DNA of 64,000 bases from Pseudonocardia petroleophila. Its GTDB lineage: Bacteria; Actinomycetota; Actinomycetes; Mycobacteriales; Pseudonocardiaceae. Below the pieces are notes generated by a model that was not told where the DNA came from, searched no databases, and worked only from the letters and a program-made list of their open reading frames with translations. Of this stretch, positions 16,671 through 25,416 are shown piece by piece. The stretch's first letter is position 1. Each line of letters starts with the position of its first letter. Made by a program: the position numbers and the translations under genes. The stretch lies in contig NZ_CP060131.1 of the NCBI RefSeq assembly GCF_014235185.1, positions 2,363,501 to 2,427,500 on the forward strand. Direction: 5' to 3'.

Positions 16671-17803
16671 GGAACCTGCCTCTCGCGCCCCTGCTCAAGT
16701 TCCTGGCGCTCGCCGTCGTGGTCGCGCTGGCCACCACCGTGCTCGGCGTGACCATCGCGAACGGCTCCGGGGGCGAGCGCACGACCTACACCGCGCGCTT
16801 CACCGACGCCGCCGGCCTGCTCGTCGGCGACGACGTCCGGATCGCCGGGGTCGTCGTCGGCGCCGTCGAGGACGTCCGGATCGTCGACCGCCGCTTCGCC
16901 GAGGTCGCGTTCAGCGTGGACCGCGCGCAGGACCTGCCCGCCTCGGTGTCGGCCTCGATCAACTACAAGAACCTCGTCGGCCAGCGCTACCTCGGGCTGG
17001 CGCAGGGATCGGGCCCGACCGGCGAGGTCCTCGCCGACGGCGCCACCATCCCGCTCGAGCGGACCCGCGGCCCGCTGAACCTGACGACGCTGTTCAACGG
17101 GTTCAAGCCGCTGTTCGCCGCGCTGGACGCCGACCAGGTCAACAAGCTCTCCTTCGAGATCATCGAGGTGCTGCAGGGCCAGGGCGGCACGATCCAGAGC
17201 CTGCTCGCGAGCACGGCGTCGCTGACCAACGAGATCGCCGACCGCGACGCGGTCATCGGCCAGGTCATCGACAACCTCAACCTCGTGCTCGACACCGTCA
17301 ACCAGCGCGACGAGGAGCTGTCGAACCTCGTGATCTCGCTGCAGCAGCTGGTGTCCGGGCTGTCGGAGGACCGCGAGCCGATCGGCCAGGCGCTCGCCTC
17401 CATCGGCGACCTCACCCAGGTCACGGCCGACCTCGTCGAGGACGGGCGGCCCGCGCTGCGCGACGACATCGCCGCGCTCGGGGACCTGTCGGACAACCTC
17501 AACGCGAGCGAGCCCGCGCTGGAGAGCTTCCTGGTCAACTGGCCCGGCAAGCTCAACACGATCACCCGGGCCGGCAGCTACGGCAGCTGGTTCAACTTCT
17601 ACCTCTGCCAGGCCAGCGGCACGGTCGGCCTCTCGCCGTTCGTCCCGTCGTTCCAGTTCGACGCCTACACGAACACGCAGGCCCGCTGCGGGGCCGACCC
17701 GGCCGGCAGCGGGGAGGGCGACACCAGCCTGCTGGGCGGGCCCCTCCCGGCCCTGCCCTCCTCCCCGGACCTGCCCGCGATCCCGCTGCTGGGGGAGAAC
17801 TGA
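16667..17803 (+). CDS. mceB: Mce family protein MceB
   Basis: 378 residues, GTG start overlapping the mceA stop (GTGA). N-terminal membrane anchor (LAVVVALATTVLGVTIA), then an MCE domain with YTARFTDAAGLLVGDDVRIA and GVVVGAVEDV, then the long helical region. SYGSWFNFYLCQASG near the end is the conserved post-helical segment of MceB proteins. Role as in MceA: one of six subunits of the lipid-conducting hexamer. Confidence 0.92.
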   Translation: MRNLPLAPLLKFLALAVVVALATTVLGVTIANGSGGERTTYTARFTDAAGLLVGDDVRIAGVVVGAVEDVRIVDRRFAEVAFSVDRAQDLPASVSASINYKNLVGQRYLGLAQGSGPTGEVLADGATIPLERTRGPLNLTTLFNGFKPLFAALDADQVNKLSFEIIEVLQGQGGTIQSLLASTASLTNEIADRDAVIGQVIDNLNLVLDTVNQRDEELSNLVISLQQLVSGLSEDREPIGQALASIGDLTQVTADLVEDGRPALRDDIAALGDLSDNLNASEPALESFLVNWPGKLNTITRAGSYGSWFNFYLCQASGTVGLSPFVPSFQFDAYTNTQARCGADPAGSGEGDTSLLGGPLPALPSSPDLPAIPLLGEN

Positions 17804-18768
17804 TGCCCGAGAAGCGCGGACCCGTCCCGATCGCGTTGATCGGCATCGTGGTCATCCTCGCGGTGCTGGTGGGGGCGTTCACCCTCCCGGCCCTGCTCAC
17901 CCGGGGGGAGACCCACCGGGCCGAGTTCAGCGAGGCGGCCGGGCTGCAGTCCGGCGACCTGGTCACCATCGCCGGCGTCGAGGCCGGCCGGGTCGACTCC
18001 GTCGAGCTCGCGGGGGACCGCGTGCTGGTCACCTTCGACGTCAAGGACGCCTGGGTCGGCGACCGGACGACGGCGTCGATCGAGGTCAAGACCCTGCTCG
18101 GCGCGAAGTACCTCGCGCTCGACCCGCAGGGCGACGCCGAGATCGCCCCCGACGCCGTCATCCCGCTCGACCGCACCGCGTCCCCCTTCGACGTGGTCGA
18201 GGCCTTCAACGGCCTGTCCAGCACCATCGACGCGCTCGACACCGACCAGCTCGCGGCCAGCCTCGACACGCTGTCGGAGACCTTCTCCGGCACCGCGCCC
18301 GAGGTCCGCGGGGCGCTCGACGGGCTGTCCCGGCTGTCGGAGACCATCGCGAGCCGCGACGAGGAGATCCGCAGGCTGCTCGCCGGCACACAGAACCTCT
18401 CCGGCGTGCTGGCCGACCGGGCGCCGGAGTTCGAGCGGCTGCTGCGGGACGGCAACCTGCTGCTCGCGGAGATCCAGCGCCGCAAGGACGCGATCAGCGC
18501 CCTGCTCGACGGCACCCGGGAGCTGTCCGTGCAGCTGCGCGGCCTCGTCGCCGACAACCAGGAGCAGCTCACGCCGACCCTGGAGGCGCTCGACGGCGTC
18601 GCGGAGATCCTGCAGCGCAACCGCGACAACCTCGACCTGGCCCTGGAGCGGCAGGCGGTCTTCACCCGCCTGTTCGCCAACGCCGTCGGCAACGGGCGCT
18701 GGTTCGACAACTACATCTGCGGCCTCGTCTTCCCGCCGCTGGGCCCGATCAACGAAGGCGGCTGCTGA
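17803..18768 (+). CDS. mceC: Mce family protein MceC
   Basis: 321 residues, shortest of the six MCE subunits here. Membrane anchor IALIGIVVILAVLVGAFTL, MCE domain with HRAEFSEAAGLQSGDLVTIA and GVEAGRVDSVELAGD, helical region, then NGRWFDNYICGLVFPPLGP. It has no long disordered tail. Its ATG overlaps the last base of the mceB stop and its stop overlaps the mceD start in the same way (TGATG). Confidence 0.92.
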   Translation: MPEKRGPVPIALIGIVVILAVLVGAFTLPALLTRGETHRAEFSEAAGLQSGDLVTIAGVEAGRVDSVELAGDRVLVTFDVKDAWVGDRTTASIEVKTLLGAKYLALDPQGDAEIAPDAVIPLDRTASPFDVVEAFNGLSSTIDALDTDQLAASLDTLSETFSGTAPEVRGALDGLSRLSETIASRDEEIRRLLAGTQNLSGVLADRAPEFERLLRDGNLLLAEIQRRKDAISALLDGTRELSVQLRGLVADNQEQLTPTLEALDGVAEILQRNRDNLDLALERQAVFTRLFANAVGNGRWFDNYICGLVFPPLGPINEGGC

Positions 18769-19991
18769 TGGCGCTCAACGACACCGACCGGCGGCAGTTC
18801 CAGCTCGTCGGGCTGGTCGCGGTGATCGCGGTGCTGCTGGCGTCGGCGTTCGTCGTCATCGCCCGCCCGCCCGGCCGCACGGTCGTCGCCTACTTCACCT
18901 CGGCCACCGCGGTGTTCGAGGACAACTCGGTGCGGGTGCTCGGCGTCGACGTCGGCACGATCGACCGGGTGGTCCCGGAGGGCACGCGGGTCCGCGTCGA
19001 GATGACGATCGACGACCCCGACCTGGTCCTGCCGGCCGACGCACGCGCCGTCGTGATCTCGCCGAGCCTGGTCACCGGCCGCTACGTCCAGCTCACGCCG
19101 ACGTACTCCGGTGGCCCGGAGCTGGCCGACGGCGCCGAGATCCCGATGGAGCGCACCGCGGTCCCGCTCGACGTCGACGACCTCGCCCGCACCGCCACGG
19201 ACCTCACCGAGGCGCTCGGACCGAACGGCGTCAACCGCGACGGGGCGCTGTCGCGGGTGCTCGACGTCGGCGCCGAGAACCTGGGCGGCAACGGCCAGGC
19301 CATCAACGACACGATCACCGACCTGGGCGAGCTCTCCGGCACCCTCGCCGACTCCCGCGAGGAGCTGTTCGGCACGGTCACCGAGCTGCAGCGGTTCGTC
19401 TCGGTGATCGCCGCGAACGACGCCGAGGTCCGCGAGTTCAACACCCGCCTCGAGGACGTCTCCGGCTTCCTCGCCGACGAGCGCGGCGACCTCGGCGCGG
19501 CCCTGCAGGAGCTCTCGATCGCCCTCGGCGAGGTCGCGGCGTTCGTCCGCGACAACCGCGAGATCCTCAACTCCAACGTCGACCGGCTCACCGACGTCAC
19601 CGGGGTGCTGGTCCGGCAGCAGCAGGCGCTCGCCGAGACCCTGGACGTGGCCCCGACCGCGCTGGGCAACCTCGCCAACGCCTACAACGGCTCGTCGGGC
19701 ACGCTCGACACCCGGGCCAACATCAACGAGCTGACGCTGCCGCCGCTCGTGCTGATCTGCGAGCTGCTCGAGCGCGGCACGCCGGAGGCGCTGGCCGACC
19801 TCCCGGTCGGGATCTCCGACGCCTGCGCCGCGCTCGGCCCGCTCGACCAGCTGCCGCTGCCGTCGGCGGCCGAGGTGATCACCTCGCTGCAGGCGGGCGA
19901 GGTCCCCCCGGTACCCGGGCTGGCGCTGCCCACCGTCCCCGCGGCCGCGGCGCCCGCCGCTCCCGCCGTCCCCCTGGAGGGTGGCCGATGA
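18768..19991 (+). CDS. mceD: Mce family protein MceD
   Basis: 407 residues. Membrane anchor (LVGLVAVIAVLLASAFVVIA), MCE domain (VVAYFTSATAVFEDNSVRVL, GVDVGTIDRVVPEGTRVRVE), long helical region, then the MceD-type LPPLVLICELLERGTPEALA segment and an Ala/Pro-rich C-terminus. It overlaps mceE by four bases. Part of the six-subunit lipid shuttle. Confidence 0.92.
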   Translation: MALNDTDRRQFQLVGLVAVIAVLLASAFVVIARPPGRTVVAYFTSATAVFEDNSVRVLGVDVGTIDRVVPEGTRVRVEMTIDDPDLVLPADARAVVISPSLVTGRYVQLTPTYSGGPELADGAEIPMERTAVPLDVDDLARTATDLTEALGPNGVNRDGALSRVLDVGAENLGGNGQAINDTITDLGELSGTLADSREELFGTVTELQRFVSVIAANDAEVREFNTRLEDVSGFLADERGDLGAALQELSIALGEVAAFVRDNREILNSNVDRLTDVTGVLVRQQQALAETLDVAPTALGNLANAYNGSSGTLDTRANINELTLPPLVLICELLERGTPEALADLPVGISDACAALGPLDQLPLPSAAEVITSLQAGEVPPVPGLALPTVPAAAAPAAPAVPLEGGR

Positions 19992-21277
19992 TCGCCCGGA
20001 AGCTGCGGCTGGCGGCCGTGCTCACGGTCGCGACCGTGTTCACCTCCGGCTGCGGGCTGCTGTCCGACGGTCTGCGCGGGGTCACCCTCCCCGGTGGTGC
20101 CGACCTCGGCGACACGCCGTTCGAGGTGACCGCCGAGTTCAGCGACGTCGTCGACCTCGTGCCCCAGTCCCTCGTGATGGTCGACGACGTGCCGGTCGGC
20201 ACCGTCACCGGCATCACGGTCAGCGACCGGTGGACCGCCATGGTCACGATGCTCGTCAACGACGACGTCGAGCTGCCGTCGGACGCGTCCGCCCGGGTGC
20301 GCACCACGAGCCTGCTGGGCGAGAAGTTCGTCGAGCTGGGCGGCCCGTCCGACGGGGCGGGCTCCGGCTCGCTCGCCGACGGCGCGGTGATCCCGCTGGA
20401 GCGCTCCGGCCGGGCCGCCGAGGTCGAGGAGGTGCTCGGTGCGCTGTCGATGCTGCTCAACGGCGGCGGCGTCGCGCAGATCCGGACCATCGCGAACGAG
20501 CTGAACCAGGCCCTCGACGGCAACGAGCCGGAGATCCGGGCCCTGCTCGACGACGTCGACACGCTGGTCGGCGCGCTCGACGAGCGCAAGACCGAGATCA
20601 CCCGCGCCCTCGACGAGGTCAACCGGCTCGGCATCACCCTGGCCGACCGCCGCGGGCAGATCGAGGTGGCCCTCGACGACCTGGAGCCCGGGCTGACCGA
20701 GCTGGAGAACCAGCGTGCGCAGCTCGTCGACATGCTGCAGGCGCTCGACCGGCTCTCCGTCGTCGGCACCGACGTGATCAACCGCAGCCGCGACGACCTG
20801 CTGGCCGACCTCGAGCTGCTGCGCCCGGTGCTGCAGAAGCTCGCCGAGTCCGGGGCCGACCTGCCCGAGTCGCTGCAGCTGCTGTTCACCCCGCCGTTCA
20901 CCGACGCCGGCGAGGCCGCCTTCGCGGGCGACTACGCGAACCTCTACGCCACCGTCGACCTCGACCTGGGGACCGTGCTGGCCAACCTCACGCGGTCCGA
21001 GCAGCCGCTGCTCGGCCCGGACAGCCCGCTCGCGGCGCTGCCCCCCACCGGCCAGCTGCTCGGGCCGCTGCTCGGCCCGACCGGCGCGCTGCAGGGCCTG
21101 CAGGAGTTCCCGCTCCTCGGCGACACCCTGCCGATCCTGCCCGGCCAGGTGGAACCCCTGCCCGAGCGCGCCCCGGAGGGCTCCACGACCCCGCCGCCCG
21201 CCACGCCGACCCGGCAGCCGGACGCCGGACAGAACGGCGGCGGCCTGCTCGGCGGCCTCCTGGGAGGCGGACGATGA
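19988..21277 (+). CDS. mceE: Mce family lipoprotein MceE
   Basis: 429 residues. Instead of a plain membrane anchor it has a lipoprotein signal peptide with lipobox FTSGC, so Cys22 should be acylated, as expected for MceE (LprK-type). The MCE domain follows (FEVTAEFSDVVDLVPQSLVM, VDDVPVGTVTGITV), then the helical region and a Pro-rich, Gly-rich C-terminus (GGGLLGGLLGGGR). Overlaps mceF by four bases. Confidence 0.92.
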   Translation: MIARKLRLAAVLTVATVFTSGCGLLSDGLRGVTLPGGADLGDTPFEVTAEFSDVVDLVPQSLVMVDDVPVGTVTGITVSDRWTAMVTMLVNDDVELPSDASARVRTTSLLGEKFVELGGPSDGAGSGSLADGAVIPLERSGRAAEVEEVLGALSMLLNGGGVAQIRTIANELNQALDGNEPEIRALLDDVDTLVGALDERKTEITRALDEVNRLGITLADRRGQIEVALDDLEPGLTELENQRAQLVDMLQALDRLSVVGTDVINRSRDDLLADLELLRPVLQKLAESGADLPESLQLLFTPPFTDAGEAAFAGDYANLYATVDLDLGTVLANLTRSEQPLLGPDSPLAALPPTGQLLGPLLGPTGALQGLQEFPLLGDTLPILPGQVEPLPERAPEGSTTPPPATPTRQPDAGQNGGGLLGGLLGGGR

Positions 21278-22509
21278 TCACCCGGTCGACGAAGATCCAG
21301 CTGGTGGCGTTCCTGCTGCTCACCGTCCTCGGCGTCGGCTACACCGGCTTCCGGTACGCGGGGTTCGGCGACGTCTTCGGCACCACGACCTACCCGGTGA
21401 CGATGCGGCTCGCCGACTCCGGCGGGATCTTCACCGGCGCCGACGTCACCTACCGCGGCGTCACCGTCGGGCGGGTCGGGCCGCTGACGCTCACGCCCCA
21501 GGGCGTGGACGTGCAGCTCGACGTCGAGCGCAGCGCCCCGGACATCCCCGCCGACGTCGACGCGGCCGTCCGCAACCTCTCCGCGATCGGCGAGCAGTAC
21601 GTCGACCTGCAGCCCGCCTCCGACGGCGGGCCGTCGCTGGAGGACGGATCGGTCATCCCCGTCGACCGCACCAGCACCCCGGTTCCGGTGGAGGAGCTCG
21701 TCGTCGGCGTCGACGACCTGGCGCGCTCGGTGCCGCTGCAGTCGCTGCAGACCGTCGTCTCCGAGCTCGGCACGGCGTTCGACGGCACCGCCGGTCCGCT
21801 GCAGCGGATCCTGGCCACCACCGACGCGTTCAGCGAGGACGCCGTCGCGGCGCTGCCGCAGACCCTCGACCTGCTGCGCGACGGGCGCACCGTGCTCACC
21901 ACGCAGAACGAGGTGTCCGGGTCGTTCCAGAACTTCAGCGCCGACCTGGCGCTGCTGGCCGAGCAGCTCAGGACCTCCGACCCGGACCTGCGGCGCCTGC
22001 TGGAGACCGCCCCCGAGGCCTCCGAGCAGATCACCGGTCTGCTGCGGGAGAGCGGTCCGGGGCTGTCCACGCTGATCTCGGACCTGCTCACGGTCGCCCG
22101 CGTCGCCGAGCCGCGCCAGACGGCCCTGCGGCAGCTGCTGGTGACCTACCCGGCCTTCGCCTCGGTCGCCTACACGGTGGCCCCCGGCGACGGCACCGCG
22201 CACCTCGGCCTCGCGGTCAACCTCTTCGACCCCTACCCGTGCACGCAGGGCTACGAGGGCACCCAGCGGCGCACCGGCATCGAGATCGAGGACGTCCCCG
22301 CGAACGCCGACGCGTACTGCGCGGAACCCCCCGGCAGCCCGATCTCGGTGCGCGGGGCGCAGAATGTCCCCCGGGCGGACACCCCCATGCCGCCCAAGGA
22401 CGCCCCGGTCGGACCGCCCTCGGGCGGTGTGTTCGCCGGTACGGCGCCGGTCGGCTCGGAGACCCCGCTGAGCAGCCCGGCCCAGATCCTCACCGGCCTG
22501 CTCCCCTAG
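21274..22509 (+). CDS. mceF: Mce family protein MceF
   Basis: 411 residues from ATG 21274, in the mceE stop. Membrane anchor IQLVAFLLLTVLGVGYTGF, MCE domain YPVTMRLADSGGIFTGADVT then YRGVTVGRVGPLTL, helical region, then the MceF-type motif YPAFASVAYTVAPGDGTAHL and NLFDPYPCTQGY. It completes the set A-F. Two Mce-associated membrane proteins follow 24 bases later. Confidence 0.92.
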   Translation: MITRSTKIQLVAFLLLTVLGVGYTGFRYAGFGDVFGTTTYPVTMRLADSGGIFTGADVTYRGVTVGRVGPLTLTPQGVDVQLDVERSAPDIPADVDAAVRNLSAIGEQYVDLQPASDGGPSLEDGSVIPVDRTSTPVPVEELVVGVDDLARSVPLQSLQTVVSELGTAFDGTAGPLQRILATTDAFSEDAVAALPQTLDLLRDGRTVLTTQNEVSGSFQNFSADLALLAEQLRTSDPDLRRLLETAPEASEQITGLLRESGPGLSTLISDLLTVARVAEPRQTALRQLLVTYPAFASVAYTVAPGDGTAHLGLAVNLFDPYPCTQGYEGTQRRTGIEIEDVPANADAYCAEPPGSPISVRGAQNVPRADTPMPPKDAPVGPPSGGVFAGTAPVGSETPLSSPAQILTGLLP

Positions 22510-22533
22510 GCCGCGTTCCCCCATGGAGGGCGC

Positions 22534-23076
22534 ATGACCCTGCTCGACGAACGCGACACCGCCGGAGAACCGGCCGCGGCGCCCCGCCGCGACCCGGTCC
22601 GGCTGCTCACGGTGCTGGTCGCCGTGGCGGCCCTCGTCGCACTGGTGCTCGGCGTGCTGTGGGCCCTGACGGTCACCGACGACGACCGCGACCTCGCGCA
22701 GGCCCGCGACGTCGTGCTGCTCGACGCCCGGCAGGCCGCGATCAACCTGAACACCCTCGACGCGGCGGACGTGGAGCCGGGGCTCGACCTGTGGGAGCAG
22801 TCCTCCACCGGCGGGCTGCTCGACGAGTTCCGCGCTAACCGCGCCGAGTACGCCGGGCTGGTCACCGAGTCCGGCCGCAGCACCTCCGCGTCCGTCACCG
22901 ACGCCGCGGTCGCCGAGCTGGACCTGCGCTCCGGCGTGGCCCGCGTCGTCGTCGGGGTGGACGTGCAGGTCACCGTGCCCGACGAGGACCCGGTGCTGCT
23001 GCGGCAGCGCCTGCAGATCGAGATGACCCGCACCGACCAGGGCTGGAAGGCCAGCCGGGCCGACGTCGTCCGCTGA
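22534..23076 (+). CDS. Mce-associated membrane protein (first)
   Basis: 180 residues. Short cytosolic N-terminus, one membrane helix (LLTVLVAVAALVALVLGVLW), then an extracytoplasmic domain with the overall plan of Mas proteins: helix-rich stalk followed by a beta-rich domain of the NTF2-like type (VTDAAVAELDLRSGVARVVV, then QVTVPDEDPVLLRQRLQIEM). Such proteins are encoded at the end of actinobacterial mce operons and stabilise or assist the complex. GGAGGG lies unusually close (three bases) before the ATG. Confidence 0.82.
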   Translation: MTLLDERDTAGEPAAAPRRDPVRLLTVLVAVAALVALVLGVLWALTVTDDDRDLAQARDVVLLDARQAAINLNTLDAADVEPGLDLWEQSSTGGLLDEFRANRAEYAGLVTESGRSTSASVTDAAVAELDLRSGVARVVVGVDVQVTVPDEDPVLLRQRLQIEMTRTDQGWKASRADVVR

Positions 23077-23117
23077 CCGGCCCCCGACCCGACCGCCCCG
23101 AGCAGGAGGTGCGACCG

Positions 23118-24035
23118 ATGCCCGCACGCCGCCGCACGAGCCCCAGCCCCGCCACCCGCCGTCCGAAGGTCGCGGGCACCGCGGCCCCTGGCCGTCCCGA
23201 GACCGACGGCGACGGCCCCACCCTCACCGGCGTCCGCGCGCCCCGGCCCGCGGCGTCCGTCGCGGCCCGCGCCCGGACGCAGCCGGCCGACCCGGCCACC
23301 GACGACGCCCCGGTCGCCGACGCCCCGGTCGCCGACGCCCCGGAGGCCCCCGCCGCCGCCGCCGCGACGGTCACCGACGCGGAGCCCGCGACCGGCGCCG
23401 ACCCGACGGCCGATCGGGCGACCGCGCCCCGCGGCCGTCGCAGGTCCCGGCGGTCCGCCGAGCCCGAGTCCGAGTCCGAGTCCGCAGAATCCGCCGAGCC
23501 CGCAGGCCCCGGCCGCGGTGCCGCCCTGCTGGCGCGCCTGCGCACCGTGCCCGTGCTCGCCGCGCTGCTGGTCGTCCTCGTCGCCCTGTCGGTGTTCTTC
23601 GGGATCGCGACCGCGGCGCTGCGGGGCTCCCCGTCGGCGGCGAACACGGCCCTGACGGACCTCACGGCGACGTCGGAGGTGAGCACCCAGCTCGGCGACG
23701 CGCTGGAGCTGCTGTACTCCTACGACTTCGCCCGCCTCGACGAGAACGAGCGCGCGGCCCGCGACGTCATCACCGAGGGCTTCACCCCGGAGTTCGACCG
23801 CCTGTTCGCGCAGGTCCGGGAGCTCGCCCCGCAGCAGCAGGCGGTCGTCTCGGCGGTCGTCACGGTCTCCGCGGTGCAGTCCATCGAGGGCGACACCGCC
23901 GTGCTCGTCGCGTTCATGGACCAGCAGGCCACCACCGCGGCCTCGGCCGAGCAGGTCGCCGCGGCGGGCCGCCTCACCGTCACCGGCGAGCGTGTCGACG
24001 GCCGCTGGAGGATCGCCTCGGTCGAGAGCCGCTGA
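23118..24035 (+). CDS. Mce-associated membrane protein (second), with low-complexity N-terminus
   Basis: 305 residues from ATG 23118 with AGGAGG eight bases upstream. Residues 1-~130 are Ala/Pro/Asp-rich and disordered, containing a tandem DAPVA repeat (15-bp DNA repeat at 23304-23333) and a Ser-Glu repeat. One membrane helix (VPVLAALLVVLVALSVFFGI, near 140) is followed by an extracytoplasmic NTF2-like domain like that of the preceding gene (FARLDENERAARDVITEGFT; RLTVTGERVDGRWRIASVES). It is the last gene of the mce operon, with a terminator directly after. Confidence 0.82.
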   Translation: MPARRRTSPSPATRRPKVAGTAAPGRPETDGDGPTLTGVRAPRPAASVAARARTQPADPATDDAPVADAPVADAPEAPAAAAATVTDAEPATGADPTADRATAPRGRRRSRRSAEPESESESAESAEPAGPGRGAALLARLRTVPVLAALLVVLVALSVFFGIATAALRGSPSAANTALTDLTATSEVSTQLGDALELLYSYDFARLDENERAARDVITEGFTPEFDRLFAQVRELAPQQQAVVSAVVTVSAVQSIEGDTAVLVAFMDQQATTAASAEQVAAAGRLTVTGERVDGRWRIASVESR

Positions 24036-24044
24036 CCCGGCCAC

Positions 24045-24071
24045 CCCCCGCGCCGGGACCCGGCGCGGGGG
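24045..24071 (+). terminator. terminator of the mce operon
   Basis: 10-bp perfect G/C stem (24045-24054 with 24062-24071) and a 7-base loop that can pair further, ten bases after the last mce-linked gene. Confidence 0.8.
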
Positions 24072-24073
24072 CG

Positions 24074-24079
24074 TAGTCT
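24074..24079 (+). promoter_or_regulatory. putative -10 element of the rplJ-rplL operon
   Basis: TAGTCT directly downstream of the mce terminator and upstream of the L10 leader structure. Transcription would start near 24086. No recognisable -35, since the terminator stem occupies that place. Confidence 0.5.
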
Positions 24080-24100
24080 GGCGAACGGTTCCACCGAAGA

Positions 24101-24174
24101 CCGCAGGTCTGCGCCCGCCAGCACGGGGGCGTACGAAGGCCCCGCCAGGAGCGGGCGACCCGCGCAGGAGGACG
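24101..24174 (+). promoter_or_regulatory. L10-type autoregulatory mRNA leader
   Basis: In the 5' leader of rplJ, CTGCGC (24109-24114) pairs with GCGCAG (24162-24167) and an internal hairpin CCCGC/GCGGG (24141-24145 with 24151-24155) lies between, with unpaired AGGAGG-type sequence at the closing side. The arrangement and the CGCAGGTCTGCGC...CGCGCAGGAGG sequence resemble the known L10 leader, where the L10/L12 complex binds its own mRNA and represses translation. The start codon is ~130 bases further down. Confidence 0.6.
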
Positions 24175-24301
24175 AGGTAGCTCCGGTCGCCGTCGTGCGG
24201 CCGTTCACGCCCCGTGCGCTCTGCGCCGGGGCGTCTCGCGTCTCCAGGGGCGGTCGACGGTGGGTTCACATCACCGACGACTACCCGAGAGGAGGCAGGG
24301 A

Positions 24302-24901
24302 ATGGCTCGATCCGACAAGGTCGCTGCGGTCGACGAGATCGCCAGCCGGTTCCGGGGCGCGTCCGCCTCGGTCGTCACCGAGTACCGCGGCCTCAGCATG
24401 ACCCAGCTGATCGCCCTGCGGCGCGCTCTGGGCAACGACACCACCTACCGCGTCGCCAAGAACACCCTGGTGAAGCGGGCGGCCGAGGATGCCGGAGTCA
24501 CCGGCATCGAGTCGCTGCTGGTCGGCCCGACGGCCATCGCGTTCATCAACGGCGAGCCGTCGGAGGCCGCCAAGGCCATCCGCGACTTCGCCAAGGACAA
24601 CAAGGCCCTGGTCATCAAGGGCGGCTACATGGACGGTCGCGCGCTGACCGTCGCCGAGGTCGCCTCGCTCGCCGACCTGGAGTCGCGCGAGGTCCTCCTG
24701 GCCAAGCTGGCCGGCGCGATGAAGGCCAACCTGTCCAAGGCCGCCGGTCTGTTCGCCGCCCCGGCGTCGCAGGTCGCGCGCCTGGCGCAGGCGCTCGCCG
24801 ACAAGCGTGCGGAGGAGGGTGGCGAGGCCCCGGCCGCCGCCACCGACGACTCCGCCGCCGCGGACGACGCCACCGAGGCCCCGGCCGCCGCCGAGAGCTG
24901 A
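24302..24901 (+). CDS. rplJ: 50S ribosomal protein L10
   Basis: 199 residues from ATG 24302, which has GAGGAGG upstream; an upstream in-frame start adds 14 non-conserved residues and is rejected. The N-terminal rRNA-binding domain has [20 protein letters not shown] and [15 protein letters not shown]. The C-terminal helix binds L7/L12 dimers, and the protein ends in an Ala-rich acidic tail. L10 anchors the L7/L12 stalk that recruits translational GTPases. It forms an operon with rplL, 49 bases apart, under the leader described upstream. Confidence 0.96.
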   Translation: MARSDKVAAVDEIASRFRGASASVVTEYRGLSMTQLIALRRALGNDTTYRVAKNTLVKRAAEDAGVTGIESLLVGPTAIAFINGEPSEAAKAIRDFAKDNKALVIKGGYMDGRALTVAEVASLADLESREVLLAKLAGAMKANLSKAAGLFAAPASQVARLAQALADKRAEEGGEAPAAATDDSAAADDATEAPAAAES

Positions 24902-24950
24902 TCTCCACCCCCCACCTGAGCTAGATCACCTTCCAGAAAGGACCGCCACC

Positions 24951-25343
24951 ATGGCGAAGCTGTCCACCGACGAGCTGCTCGAGGCCTTCAAGGACCTCAC
25001 CCTCATCGAGCTGTCGGAGTTCGTGAAGAAGTTCGAGGAGACCTTCGACGTCACCGCGGCCGCCCCGGTCGCCGTCGCCGCCGCCGGTGGTGGCGGTGGC
25101 GCCGCCGCCGCCCCCGCCGAGGAGGAGAAGGACGAGTTCAACGTCGTCCTCGACGCCGCAGGCGACAAGAAGATCCAGGTCATCAAGGTCGTCCGCGAGC
25201 TCGTCTCGGGCCTGGGCCTCAAGGAGGCCAAGGACCTCGTCGAGGCCGCCCCGAAGCCCGTGCTCGAGGGCGTCGACAAGGCCGCGGCCGACGCCGCGAA
25301 GGCCAAGCTCGAGGAGGCCGGCGCGAAGGTCAGCCTGAGCTGA
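24951..25343 (+). CDS. rplL: 50S ribosomal protein L7/L12
   Basis: 130 residues. N-terminal dimerisation helix ([20 protein letters not shown]), an Ala/Gly hinge ([13 protein letters not shown]), and the C-terminal domain [20 protein letters not shown] with VREVSG-like [20 protein letters not shown], the face that binds EF-G and EF-Tu. AGAAAGGA precedes the ATG. A strong terminator follows. Confidence 0.97.
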   Translation: MAKLSTDELLEAFKDLTLIELSEFVKKFEETFDVTAAAPVAVAAAGGGGGAAAAPAEEEKDEFNVVLDAAGDKKIQVIKVVRELVSGLGLKEAKDLVEAAPKPVLEGVDKAAADAAKAKLEEAGAKVSLS

Positions 25344-25369
25344 TCACCGCGTCACCACCGCACGAACGC

Positions 25370-25406
25370 CAGAGGGGCGGCACCCGGACCGGGTGCCGCC
25401 CCTCTG
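25370..25406. terminator. bidirectional terminator between rplL and the acyl-CoA ligase
   Basis: A 16-17 bp inverted repeat: the outer CAGAGGGGCGG (25370-25380) pairs with CCGCCCCTCTG (25396-25406), and the inner CACCC/GGGTG continues it to a 3-5 base loop. It sits between convergent genes and can act on both strands. Confidence 0.88.
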
Positions 25407-25416
25407 CGCGTGTCCG

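Noticed and set aside
24260-24301. A longer rplJ starting at 24260
   Set aside because: The added residues are not L10-like and the GAGGAGG ribosome site lies just before 24302.
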